Origin: an uncultured Thermoguttaceae bacterium
Lineage (GTDB): Bacteria; Planctomycetota; Planctomycetia; Pirellulales; Thermoguttaceae
Reading direction: 5' to 3'
Length of the DNA stretch: 64,000 nucleotides
Assembly: GCA_937951625.1 (NCBI GenBank)
Contig: CALFBP010000010.1
Span: 62,001-126,000, forward strand
Positions 41,327 to 50,359 of this stretch are shown in pieces. The position numbers and the translations under genes were made by a program. How positions within the stretch are numbered: position 1 is the stretch's first letter; the number at the start of each line of letters is the position of its first letter. The notes beneath the pieces were generated by a model. It did not search any database, had not been told where the DNA came from, and saw nothing but the letters and a program-made list of their open reading frames with translations.

Positions 41327-42886
41327 TCAATCCTCAGCGCGGATGGCGATGAACCGAGAGCCTTCCGGCGTTCGGATCAAGAAGAGTACCCCCTTGCTGA
41401 GCGGCTGAGCGGCCGCGGCCTTTTTGAAATCCTCGACCGATTTCACTGGCTTCCGGTTCACCTGCGTGATGACCATGCCGGGGGCGAGGCCAGCGCGATC
41501 TGCGACGCTGCCTGGCGCGACGTCCGTCACGACGACGCCCTCTCCGGCCTTAAGGCCCAATTGCTCGGCCACCTCATTCGTCAAATTGTCTACCTGAATG
41601 CCGAGTTGATCCACCTTGGCCGGATTGGACCGACCGCCGCGCCCCCCGCCGAAGCCTCGCATCGCCACACCATAGTCGGCCGGCTGCTCACGGAGCGTGA
41701 CGGTGATCGTCATGCGTTTGCCATCGCGGATGATATCCAAATTCGCCTTGCCGCCAACCGGGGAACGATCGACGAGGCCGACGAGTTGCTGCGTGTTGCT
41801 CACCGGCTTGCCTTCATACTTGAGGATCAAGTCGCCGGGCTTGATGCCTGCCTCGGCCGCCGGGCTGTTGGGCTGAACGTCGCCTACCAGGATTCCCTCG
41901 CGTGCCCGAACGCCGAACTGCTCGGCCAACTGCTGAGTAAGCGGCTGAATGACCACGCCCAAGTAAGCCCGCTTGACCGTGCCCGTCTCGATCAACTGGT
42001 CCGCCACCCACTTCGCCAAGTTGCTGGGAATGGCGAAACCGACACCCTGATTAGCCCCCGTCCTGGTGTGGATGGCGGTGTTGATGCCGATCACCTCGCC
42101 GTCCAGGTTGATCAAGGGGCCGCCGCTGGAGCCGGGATTGATCGCGGCGTCCGTTTGGAGGAAATCGGCCCGGGTCTGGGGGCCAAGGGACCTTCCCTTC
42201 GAGCTGATGATCCCTGCCGTCACCGTGCCTTCCAGATTGAACATTTCGCCGAGGGCCAGGACCCAGTCGCCGACTTCCATTTTGTCACTATCGCCGAATT
42301 TAGCGGCCTTCAAGTTGTCGGCGCCCTTGATGTAAACGAGGGCCAAATCGGTTTTCGGATCACGCCTGATCTCCGTGGCTTTGAACTCCCGACCGTCGTG
42401 CAACCGGACATTGATTTTTCCGGAACCCTCGACCACGTGGTTATTGGTGAGGATAATCCCAGAAGGGTCGATAATGATGCCCGACCCCACCCCGTACACC
42501 TCACCCCGAGGCATGCCGCGCGGCAGGTCGCGGAAGAATCGCCGCAACTCTGGGTGATTGCGGAACATGTCGCCAAATGGCGTGCCCTCGAAGGGGTCGT
42601 TCTCGTCCGAGTCCGCACCCGCCCCTTCGCTGGGCCTTCCCGATGCTGGGATGTTCTCGATCAAAACCACCGACGGAAGCACTTGGTTCGCCACCGTACG
42701 GAAAGTCTTGGAGAGACTTCTCGCGTAATCGAGCCCCCCGGTCGCATCCCCGGCAACGACTTCCTGTTCACTCGCCACAGCATGGTTAAATTGGTGGGAT
42801 CGGACTCCCATCCATCCAACTAGTCCCAAGAGCACAATAAGCGCCATCCAATAGTGGATCCGCGCCCCTAAGATCGCCTTGTTCAT
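41327..42886 (-). CDS. Do-like (DegP/HtrA) periplasmic serine endopeptidase with two PDZ domains
   Basis: GSGIIIDPSGIILTNNHVVEGSGKINVRLHDGREFKATEIRRDPKTDLALVYIK...LQTDAAINPGSSGGPLINLDGEVIGINTAI; two PDZ repeats. Confidence 0.95.
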   Translation of the reverse strand: MNKAILGARIHYWMALIVLLGLVGWMGVRSHQFNHAVASEQEVVAGDATGGLDYARSLSKTFRTVANQVLPSVVLIENIPASGRPSEGAGADSDENDPFEGTPFGDMFRNHPELRRFFRDLPRGMPRGEVYGVGSGIIIDPSGIILTNNHVVEGSGKINVRLHDGREFKATEIRRDPKTDLALVYIKGADNLKAAKFGDSDKMEVGDWVLALGEMFNLEGTVTAGIISSKGRSLGPQTRADFLQTDAAINPGSSGGPLINLDGEVIGINTAIHTRTGANQGVGFAIPSNLAKWVADQLIETGTVKRAYLGVVIQPLTQQLAEQFGVRAREGILVGDVQPNSPAAEAGIKPGDLILKYEGKPVSNTQQLVGLVDRSPVGGKANLDIIRDGKRMTITVTLREQPADYGVAMRGFGGGRGGRSNPAKVDQLGIQVDNLTNEVAEQLGLKAGEGVVVTDVAPGSVADRAGLAPGMVITQVNRKPVKSVEDFKKAAAAQPLSKGVLFLIRTPEGSRFIAIRAED

Positions 42887-43279
42887 AAGCGTTGTCTCCT
42901 TTTACCCCTTTTGTTTATGTTTCTGAACCCCAAAATAGAGTGGTCTATTTGCGATCACCCCCTCACTTTCGGCTATAATGAGCCTGGCCGGCGATCCCCA
43001 GCCTTGACTCAGCGGAGGCTACTCGAAAAGTTGCCTTCAGCCGAAAAATGTTACGCGGCACCAAAGAACTTCCCAAGCCCACGAATCTCCTAACCCGCTC
43101 ATCCGGCCAAGCTGAAACAACGATTTTCCGTTCTGAGAAACTCGTAACCGGGCAATCGGGGGATAGTGGACCGCCTTGACCTCGGTTTCTTCTTGTCGCG
43201 GCTTCATTTCGAGTGCAAGGTAATTGCTCTGCCGTCGAGGGCCAGGCTAAGCCGTTTGCTTTTTTAAACCACAGATTGA

Positions 43280-44026
43280 TCATATTCCCGATTGTATTAC
43301 CGTGGCAAAGAGCATATTTTCAATGCCCGGACTGTGCTGGGACGAACCCTCCTGCTCGACCCCGGTCCCCAAATAGACGGCCACCACCTTACCCTGCGAG
43401 TTAATGAACGGACTGCCCTGAGGGAATTTTGGCAAGTCCACTTTTACGCCATGCACGCGTAACTTGCTGGGTAACTGGGGGTGTGCATTGACGAACAGAA
43501 TCTTGCTGGGCGTGCTACCCGAGGCGATTCGGTCTTCAGGGGTCATCAAATCGCCTTCGTGGGCGTAGCACAATGCATGAAGCGGTATGCCGGGCGTGAG
43601 CTGGGCCCAATCGTCCGCACCCGCCGGCTCCACCGTCTTCGGAAACGTGCCGTCGACAAGCACCAACCCCACATTGGTGTAGAGCCAATCGTTCGGTTTC
43701 TGCTGCTTGGGCGAAGTCACACACACGGCGTAGATCCGCGTATCGCGGATCGGAAGCTTCAGGGCGGGGCCCCGTTGGGTCACCAAGCCCTGGAACCCTG
43801 ATTTCGGCTCGTCGAGCCAAACCCCCAATTGCAACGCCTCCCGAGCCGAACGCGGTTTCCCATGGCGTGTGTCTCGCATCGAGTGGCAAAAGCTCCCATT
43901 GAACAGGTCTCTAGTCGCCGAAGCCTCGAAGAGAGCTATGGCGGCCGAATGGCTCGCACGAAGCGAACGTGATTCACACCTCCCCCAACATAAGTAGAGG
44001 TTACCACTTTTCGCGAGTGTCTCCAA
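43280..44026 (-). pseudogene. Possible truncated/decayed trypsin-like protease C-terminal fragment (or uncharacterised protein)
   Basis: C-terminal 'LPKFPQGSPFINSQGKVVAVYLGT' resembles the GxSGSP...G(K)VVGI segment of trypsin-like proteases, but no upstream His/Asp region is visible and the N-terminal about 60 aa look non-coding; start uncertain. Confidence 0.35.
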
Positions 44027-44209
44027 GTATCAGAGACGCGTGGTCGGGGCCGTGCAGGGAATAAAACTTTCCAAGGTGTTGAAGGCGGTCGGGCCGGATG
44101 GGCCTGACCAACGTTGACATGGATTACGACGCCCGACGGCCTTTTCTGCCCCTGCCCTGATATGGTAGGATCGAAGCTTTGAAGACCACGGTTCACGAGA
44201 GATCAGAGC

Positions 44210-44308
44210 ATGGCTAAACCGCATCGCGTCATCAAGAAGGCCAATCATGGGAAACGCCCGGCGAACAGCAAGGCCCGCCGCGCCAAGCGTAAGCTGGTTC
44301 GCACCTAG
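44210..44308 (+). CDS. 32-aa highly basic small protein (absent from the ORF track)
   Basis: ATG...TAG encodes MAKPHRVIKKANHGKRPANSKARRAKRKLVRT; purine-rich GAGAG upstream; terminator-like hairpin plus T-run just downstream. Confidence 0.68.
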   Translation: MAKPHRVIKKANHGKRPANSKARRAKRKLVRT

Positions 44309-44321
44309 TTTTCTCGTTGGT

Positions 44322-44347
44322 CCACCCCGCCAAGGTGGTGTTTTTTT
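44322..44347 (+). terminator. Terminator-like hairpin downstream of the 32-aa ORF
   Basis: CCACC-CCGCCAA-GGTGG followed by TGTTTTTTT (T7 at 44341-44347). Confidence 0.6.
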
Positions 44348-44490
44348 GGAATGGCTGCCCAGCCGCCGTTCTCGTTTCGCTTGAATCCAAGGTTTGGGGG
44401 TTTCCCGTCGGGGGCGATGGAACGGGCACGGCTGGTTTCGAGCGGCGTTCCCTGCGTTTTGTCTCGCGGTCGATTGCGAAGGAGAAAGGC

Positions 44491-45003
44491 GTGCCCAAGC
44501 GTCAACTGATCCTGGACCCATCCTGTTACGATCTGAATCACGTGATCGCCGACATCCACGAAATCCGCCGCTACAATCGGCAACGCTTCGAGATGGAGCA
44601 ACTCACGGCGATTGTGTACGAGGATCGGGTGAACAGTGTGTGCGTGGGCTATAAAGACCTTGGTCCCGACGAGTTTTGGGTTCGCGGCCACATGCCGGGC
44701 CGTCCGCTGATGCCGGGGGTGATGATGTGTGAAGCGGCTGCCCAATTGGCCAGCTACTTCACCCAGAAATATAAATTGATGAACACGCCCGTGGTGGGCT
44801 TCGGCGGACTGAAGGACGTTCGTTTCCGTGGGGTCGTCCAGCCGGGCGAACGGTTTGTGATCGTCTGCCGCTTGCTCAAGGTCCGCAGCATGTTGCTCAC
44901 CAGCGAGTTTCAGTGCCTGGTTCGCGACAACTTGGTTTGCGAGGGGGAATTGATGGGCATTCCACTTCCCGAAGAATTGTTCAAAGACGTCGCCCCGGCT
45001 TGA
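44491..45003 (+). CDS. FabZ-like 3-hydroxyacyl-ACP dehydratase family protein (GTG start)
   Basis: RYNRQRFEMEQLTAIVYEDRVNSVCVGYKDLGPDEFWVRGHMPGRPLMPGVMMCEAAAQLASYF; GGAGAAAG upstream of GTG 44491. Confidence 0.85.
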   Translation: MPKRQLILDPSCYDLNHVIADIHEIRRYNRQRFEMEQLTAIVYEDRVNSVCVGYKDLGPDEFWVRGHMPGRPLMPGVMMCEAAAQLASYFTQKYKLMNTPVVGFGGLKDVRFRGVVQPGERFVIVCRLLKVRSMLLTSEFQCLVRDNLVCEGELMGIPLPEELFKDVAPA

Positions 45004-45053
45004 GTCCCACCTGAATCTCGAGCAACTTTGGAGGGCCGTTAGCCGAGGTCGTC

Positions 45054-45851
45054 ATGCTCTTCCCGTTCCGCGACAATATCCCTTCGCGACGCGCCCCTCT
45101 GGCGACGCTCGGCCTGATCGCACTCAATGTGGTGGTGTTTATTTCCATCCTTCGCCTCCCGGAGGAAAAACAAGAGGAGCTTGTGCTCCGGCTGGGCTTC
45201 ATTCCCGCCAGAATCGGTCAGCTCTTCCACGGCCGCGTGCTGGAAGTCGAGTTGCCTCGGGATCGCGTCATCACCCCCGATGGAAGGGTCGAATTGCTTG
45301 TGCAACAGGTCCGCATCCTCCCCGCTCCCCGCCAGACCCTTGCCACGGTGGTGACTTCCATGTTCCTTCACGGCGGTTGGTTGCACTTGCTGGGCAACAT
45401 GTGGCTGTTATGGATTTTCGGCGACAACGTGGAGGATCGGCTGGGAATGGTGTTGTACTTGCTGTTGTACCTAGGCGGTGGCGTGGTAGCGTTGGCGTGC
45501 CAATGGGCGGTCGCTCCCAACAGCCCCATTCCCGTGATCGGCGCCAGCGGAGCCGTGGCCGCGATCCTCGGGGCCTATACGGTGACTTGGCCCTTTGCCC
45601 GCGTGCAGACCTTGGTCTTTCTCCTCTTCTTCGTCACGATCATCGAATTGCCTGCGCTCCTGGTGTTGGGGTTCTGGTTTTTTGGGCAACTGCTGGCCGC
45701 GACGCAGTCGCTGACGCTACGCGATTTGGGCTACCAAGGGGGCGTGGCGTTTTGGGCCCACGTGGGCGGTTTTCTCGCCGGACTGCTGGTCATGCCCGCG
45801 CTGAACGACATGCTACGGCCTCGCCGTTTGCCGTTAACGCGTGACTTCTAA
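45054..45851 (+). CDS. Rhomboid family intramembrane serine protease
   Basis: MFLHGGWLHLLGNMWLLWIFGDNVEDRLG; GASGAVAAILGAY (GxSG); FWAHVGGFLAGLL (catalytic His). Confidence 0.95.
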   Translation: MLFPFRDNIPSRRAPLATLGLIALNVVVFISILRLPEEKQEELVLRLGFIPARIGQLFHGRVLEVELPRDRVITPDGRVELLVQQVRILPAPRQTLATVVTSMFLHGGWLHLLGNMWLLWIFGDNVEDRLGMVLYLLLYLGGGVVALACQWAVAPNSPIPVIGASGAVAAILGAYTVTWPFARVQTLVFLLFFVTIIELPALLVLGFWFFGQLLAATQSLTLRDLGYQGGVAFWAHVGGFLAGLLVMPALNDMLRPRRLPLTRDF

Positions 45852-45862
45852 GTGCTGACCGC

Positions 45863-46504
45863 ATGGCCCGCCCCAAGCTCCGCAAGATCGATCCCCGCAT
45901 TGACCTTTCGCGGCACTTGAAATCCTTGGAGGAACTACCCCGGCCCTTCAAGGCCGAGGCCCTCTTCGGACGCCAGGCGCCGCTGGAGATCGAGGTGGGC
46001 TCGGGCAAAGGGCTGTTTTTGCGGAGCGAAGCCTCGGCCAGGCCTGAAACCGATTTTCTCGGTATCGAAATCGCTCGCCCCTACGCCTGCTACGCCGCCG
46101 CCGGCCTTGCCAAGAATGGTCTAGCCAATGCCATGATCGTTTGGGGCGACGCGGTTCGGGCTTTTGCCGAGGTGTTGCCCGACGCGGCCGTCGCCGCCGT
46201 GCATATTTATTTCCCTGACCCCTGGTGGAAGCGGCGGCATAAAAAGCGTCGGGTGATGCGCGAGGGCTTCGTTCGGGACGTCGAGCGTGTACTTTGCCCG
46301 GGCGGCACCCTGCACTATTGGACTGATGTGGAGGAATACTTCCAGACCAGCATGGCGTTAGTCCGCTCCCAGACGAAGCTCGTCGGCCCCCTCGAGGTCC
46401 CCGCTTCCGCAGCCACGTCTGAGTCGGACTACCGCACCCATTTTGAGCGTCGCACGCGCCAGAGCGGACGACCGGTTTTTCGTGCTCAATTTCGCAAGGC
46501 ATGA
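45863..46504 (+). CDS. trmB: tRNA (guanine-N7-)-methyltransferase
   Basis: LEIEVGSGKGLFLRSEASARPETDFLGIEIARPYACYAA...VHIYFPDPWWKRRHKKRRVMREGFVRDVERVLCPGGTLHYWTDVEEY. Confidence 0.95.
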   Translation: MARPKLRKIDPRIDLSRHLKSLEELPRPFKAEALFGRQAPLEIEVGSGKGLFLRSEASARPETDFLGIEIARPYACYAAAGLAKNGLANAMIVWGDAVRAFAEVLPDAAVAAVHIYFPDPWWKRRHKKRRVMREGFVRDVERVLCPGGTLHYWTDVEEYFQTSMALVRSQTKLVGPLEVPASAATSESDYRTHFERRTRQSGRPVFRAQFRKA

Positions 46505-46700
46505 CGAAGCTGGATGGAGCACGGCCATTTGTTCCACGGCCCGCCCGCCCCTTTTCACTCCCCAGCGGATCGGCTATAACCGCCGCCGTGACGAAGTTTT
46601 TGCGAAGGTTGGGATTTCACGGCGGGCGGCGACCTTTCGCATGGAACGATTACGTAGCAGTGTTTGAATCGATTTTTCGGACTTATGTAAGGAGTGCGCA

Positions 46701-47738
46701 ATGGCGGCAGAATATCGTTTTTCGTTCGGACCGTGGAATATCCACGAAGGCGCCGACCCGTTCGGTCCCTCGGTGCGCTCGCCCGTGGCCTTCGCCAAAA
46801 AGGTGCGGATGTACAAGAAGCTCGGGTTCGATGCCGTGCAATTTCATGACGACGACGCCGTGCCGGACATGGAACAGCTCGCCCCTGCTCAAATCGTTCG
46901 AAAGGCTGCCGCCGTGAAGCGCTTGCTCGACGGCGAGGGGCTGGTGGCCGAGTTCGTAGCTCCGCGGCTCTGGGAGCATCCCAAAGGCGTGGACGGAGCC
47001 TTTACCTCGAACGATCCCAAGTCCCGTAAATGGGCCCTCGCCCGCAGCGAACGCGCGATCGATATCGCCAACGCGCTGGGAACGAAGATGCTCGTGCTTT
47101 GGCTGGCGCGGGAAGGCACTTACATTCGGGAGTCGAAAAACGCCATCGACGCCCACCGTCACCTTCTGGATGCCTTCAACGACATTTTGGAGTACGATCC
47201 TGAGATCACCATCGCCATTGAGCCGAAGCCGAACGAGCCCATGGATCACGCCTTCTTGCCGACGATCGGCCACGCCTTGGCCATCGGCACGCAAACGGTG
47301 GATCCGAATCGCATGGGCGGCCTGATCGAAACGGCCCATGCCTTGCTCGCCGGGCTCGATCCCTCGGATGAAATGGCCTTCGCCCTATCCATGGGCAAGC
47401 TGTGGAGCGTCCACCTCAATGATCAAAATGGCCTGAAGTTCGATCAGGACAAAACCTTCGGCGCGGCGAACCTCCGCGCGGCCTACAATCAGGTTCGCGT
47501 GTTGGAATTGGGCGGCTATCCGGCAACGGGGCGGTTCGTGGGCCTGGACGTCAAGGCCATGCGGAGCCAGAAGGCCGATGTCGCCACGCGCCACCTCAGC
47601 AACAGCCGTGCTGTTTTTCTCCACCTCTTGGAGAAAGTGCGAACCTTCCCCAAGGATGTCGAGCAGCAATGCATCGCCAATCGGGATTACGAGGCCCTGG
47701 AGCTGGCGGTGCTGGAACATCTGCTGGGCAAGAGCTGA
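46701..47738 (+). CDS. Xylose isomerase family TIM-barrel sugar isomerase
   Basis: YRFSFGPWNIHEGADPFGPSVRSPVAFAKKVRMYKKLGFDAVQFHDDDAVP...ITIAIEPKPNEPMDHAFLPTIGHALAI...LWSVHLNDQNGLKFDQD. Confidence 0.88.
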   Translation: MAAEYRFSFGPWNIHEGADPFGPSVRSPVAFAKKVRMYKKLGFDAVQFHDDDAVPDMEQLAPAQIVRKAAAVKRLLDGEGLVAEFVAPRLWEHPKGVDGAFTSNDPKSRKWALARSERAIDIANALGTKMLVLWLAREGTYIRESKNAIDAHRHLLDAFNDILEYDPEITIAIEPKPNEPMDHAFLPTIGHALAIGTQTVDPNRMGGLIETAHALLAGLDPSDEMAFALSMGKLWSVHLNDQNGLKFDQDKTFGAANLRAAYNQVRVLELGGYPATGRFVGLDVKAMRSQKADVATRHLSNSRAVFLHLLEKVRTFPKDVEQQCIANRDYEALELAVLEHLLGKS

Positions 47739-47832
47739 TCGCCTAAAGAGCCGATCGCTGGTCGGGTCTGCTTTAGGGGTTGGCAGAGAGGAGAACCGCG
47801 TTGGAGACGCGAATTGGGAAAGGAGCGCTACC

Positions 47833-49485
47833 TTGCTGATTGCGTGCTTCATGCTGACCGTGGTCGCGGCCGCCCAACCATCTCTTCCTCCCGGAACGAT
47901 CGACTGGCCGCAATGGGGCGGCTCCCCCTTGCGCAACAATGTTTCCTCGGCCGGGCCGCTCCCCGTCGCTTGGGACGTAGGCAAGCTGGACCGGAAAACC
48001 AACCGTTGGCTAAATAGCTCGCCGCAAATACGCTGGGTGGCAAGTTTGGGAACCCAGTGCTACGCGACTCCAGTGGTATCAGGCAACCGCGTCTTTTGCG
48101 CGACCAACAATGGCGCCGGGTATTTGGCCCGATATCCCGCCTCGGTAGACCTTGGCTGCCTGCTCTGTTTCGATCGCAGCAACGGCCAATTCCTCTGGCA
48201 GCACTCGGTCGAAAAGCACCCGGGCGGCAAGAATGTCGATTGGCCCGAGGTCGGCATGTGTGCTGCGCCGCTTGTCGAAGGCGATCGGCTCTGGGTGGTG
48301 ACGAACAGGGCCGAGGTCGTTTGTTTGGATGCCGCCGGGGCAGGCAGGGAATCGAAGCCCTTGTGGACGTTCGACATGCCGCGCGAGTTGGGCGTGGCGC
48401 CGCGCTATATGGCGAATTGTTCGGTCACGGCCGCTGGCGACTTGCTTTTGGTTTGCACCTCGAACGGTCGCAGCGTGGATAATCAAATGCCCGCTCCCCA
48501 GGCGCCGAGCTTCATCGCGTTGGACAAAAACACGGGCAAACTGGTCTGGGCCGACGCCTCGCCCGGCGAAAACATTCTCGACGGACAATGGTCGTCGCCG
48601 GCCTTCGCCGTGCTCGGCGGTGTTCCCCAAGCCATCTTCGCGGGTGGCGACGGCTGGGTGTATGGCTTCGAGCTGCCACGATCTCCGGATCGCAAGCCCC
48701 AACTCCTCTGGCGATTCGACTGCAATCCGAAAGAGTCGGTATGGGAGGGGTCTGGCTCGGGCGACCGCAACACGATCGTGGCCACGCCGGTGGTGTGCGA
48801 TGGGCGCGTGTATGTGGCCACGGGCCAGGACCCAGAGTCCGGCGAGGGCCAGGCCGATCTCTGGTGCATCGATCCTACCCGGCGAGGCGACACCAGCGCC
48901 ATGCTGGCTGTCGATCGCGAGGGAAAGCCGCTCGGCCCCCGCCTTCGCCAGGCTGTCAACCCCGAGGCTGGCGAAAAGACGGTCCCCAATCCCAACTCGG
49001 CCGCCATCTGGCATTACCGGGGAAGCAAGGCCCCGGGAGCGGAACGCGCCGAAGCATACGAGGAGGCGGCCGTGGGCGGGGGCGGTGTGAATGAGGAGTT
49101 CCAAGGCGTCTTCCACCGCTCGCTGGGGTCGCCGACGATCCATGATGGCCTCTTAGTGATCGGCGATCATGCAGGCTTGGTCCATTGCTTGGACGCGAAA
49201 ACCGGCCGGGCGTATTGGACCTGCGATCTGCAATCGGCCATCTGGGGTTCGCCGCTGGTGGCCGACGGAAAGATTTACCTCGGCGACGAGGACGGAGACG
49301 TGGTCGTCTTCGCCTTGAACAAAAAACTTACGATCCTTGGTAAGAACAATGTCGGCGGGCCGGTCCACAGCACGCCGGTGGCCGTCGGCCGCACGTTATA
49401 TGTCTCCACGGCGACACACCTATTCGCCATCGGCGAAGAACAAAAGTCGCAGCAAGCCGCGTCGCCTGGTCCAAACGCCCCTTGA
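47833..49485 (+). CDS. Secreted PQQ-like beta-propeller repeat protein (TTG start)
   Basis: Signal LLIACFMLTVVAAA; DWPQWGGSPLRNNVS; repeated 'GDRLWVVTNRAEVVCLDAAG', 'PSFIALDKNTGKLVW', 'DGLLVIGDHAGLVHCLDAKTGRAYWTCDL', 'DGKIYLGDEDGDVVVFAL'; TTG at 47833 preceded by AAGGAG. Confidence 0.88.
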   Translation: MLIACFMLTVVAAAQPSLPPGTIDWPQWGGSPLRNNVSSAGPLPVAWDVGKLDRKTNRWLNSSPQIRWVASLGTQCYATPVVSGNRVFCATNNGAGYLARYPASVDLGCLLCFDRSNGQFLWQHSVEKHPGGKNVDWPEVGMCAAPLVEGDRLWVVTNRAEVVCLDAAGAGRESKPLWTFDMPRELGVAPRYMANCSVTAAGDLLLVCTSNGRSVDNQMPAPQAPSFIALDKNTGKLVWADASPGENILDGQWSSPAFAVLGGVPQAIFAGGDGWVYGFELPRSPDRKPQLLWRFDCNPKESVWEGSGSGDRNTIVATPVVCDGRVYVATGQDPESGEGQADLWCIDPTRRGDTSAMLAVDREGKPLGPRLRQAVNPEAGEKTVPNPNSAAIWHYRGSKAPGAERAEAYEEAAVGGGGVNEEFQGVFHRSLGSPTIHDGLLVIGDHAGLVHCLDAKTGRAYWTCDLQSAIWGSPLVADGKIYLGDEDGDVVVFALNKKLTILGKNNVGGPVHSTPVAVGRTLYVSTATHLFAIGEEQKSQQAASPGPNAP

Positions 49486-49603
49486 CGCCGTTCAACATCG
49501 AAGCTCGATCACTTTATTGCTTTTTCTCACCTGACGGACGCAAAGGACCGCTCGACGGATTTTCCCCTCTCAACGAACTGCTCGACACGAGGTATCCAAA
49601 AAA

Positions 49604-50191
49604 ATGACCGACCCGCTCAATAGGAACGAATTCCTCGTCAAGGAGCACGTGGGTCTGTTCAAGGCCGCCAATAATTACGACATTTTCGATCCGGAGTCGG
49701 GCGAGAAGATCATGGAGTGCCGGGAAGAGAACCTGGGCCTGTTCACCAAGATCTTTCGCTTCAGCGACTACAAGCGGATGACGCCTTTCGACATCCGCGT
49801 GCGCACCCTCGAGGGAAAACAGGTGGTTCGCGTCACCCGCGGCGTCACCCTCTTTCGATCCAACGTGAAAGTGTTCGATGACAGGGATGAGGAGATTGGT
49901 GGCTTCCGGCAAAAGTTGTGGTCCATCGGAGGACGGTTCGACGTTTTGGACCGCTCGGGTCAAGCGGTCTGCTCGCTGAAGGGCAAATGGACCGGCTGGG
50001 AGTTCGCATTCGTCCGCGATGAATTGGAGCTTGCCCGAGTAACGAAGAAGTGGGTCGGACTGGGCAAGGAAATGTTCACGACGGCCGACACGTACATGCT
50101 GAGCATTTCGCCCGAGGTCCCGCCCAATAGCGCCATCCGCCGACTCATCCTCGCCGCCGTGATGTGCATCGACATGGTGCTGAAGGAATAA
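49604..50191 (+). CDS. LURP-one-related / phospholipid scramblase-like family protein
   Basis: FLVKEHVGLFKAANNYDIFDPESGEKIMECREE...PFDIRVRTLEGKQVVRVTRGVTLFRSNVKVFDDRDEEIGGFRQKLWSIGGRFDVLDRSGQAVCSLKGKWTGWEFAF. Confidence 0.75.
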   Translation: MTDPLNRNEFLVKEHVGLFKAANNYDIFDPESGEKIMECREENLGLFTKIFRFSDYKRMTPFDIRVRTLEGKQVVRVTRGVTLFRSNVKVFDDRDEEIGGFRQKLWSIGGRFDVLDRSGQAVCSLKGKWTGWEFAFVRDELELARVTKKWVGLGKEMFTTADTYMLSISPEVPPNSAIRRLILAAVMCIDMVLKE

Positions 50192-50359
50192 AAAGCCGCT
50201 CTGGCGTCGGCCAAGTCCTCGGCGACGCGAGGGTGGGAACGTCGAAGGGCGCGGCGATTCAGGCCGCCCTCTTTCCCGGGGCCCCTGATCTACGAAACGC
50301 ACGATGGACGACCGCGGTCTGACCCGTTTTGCCAATTGATTGCTAGCGAGGGCCGGCCT

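Noticed and set aside
41063-42823. 586-aa plus-strand ORF opposite the htrA/degP-like gene
   Set aside because: Shadow ORF; the minus strand encodes a clear trypsin-PDZ-PDZ protein with a terminator.
44317-45003. Full 228-aa extent of the ORF-track entry starting at 44317
   Set aside because: The first about 58 codons overlap the terminator hairpin of the 32-aa gene; GTG 44491 with a GGAG leader gives a normal-length FabZ-like protein.
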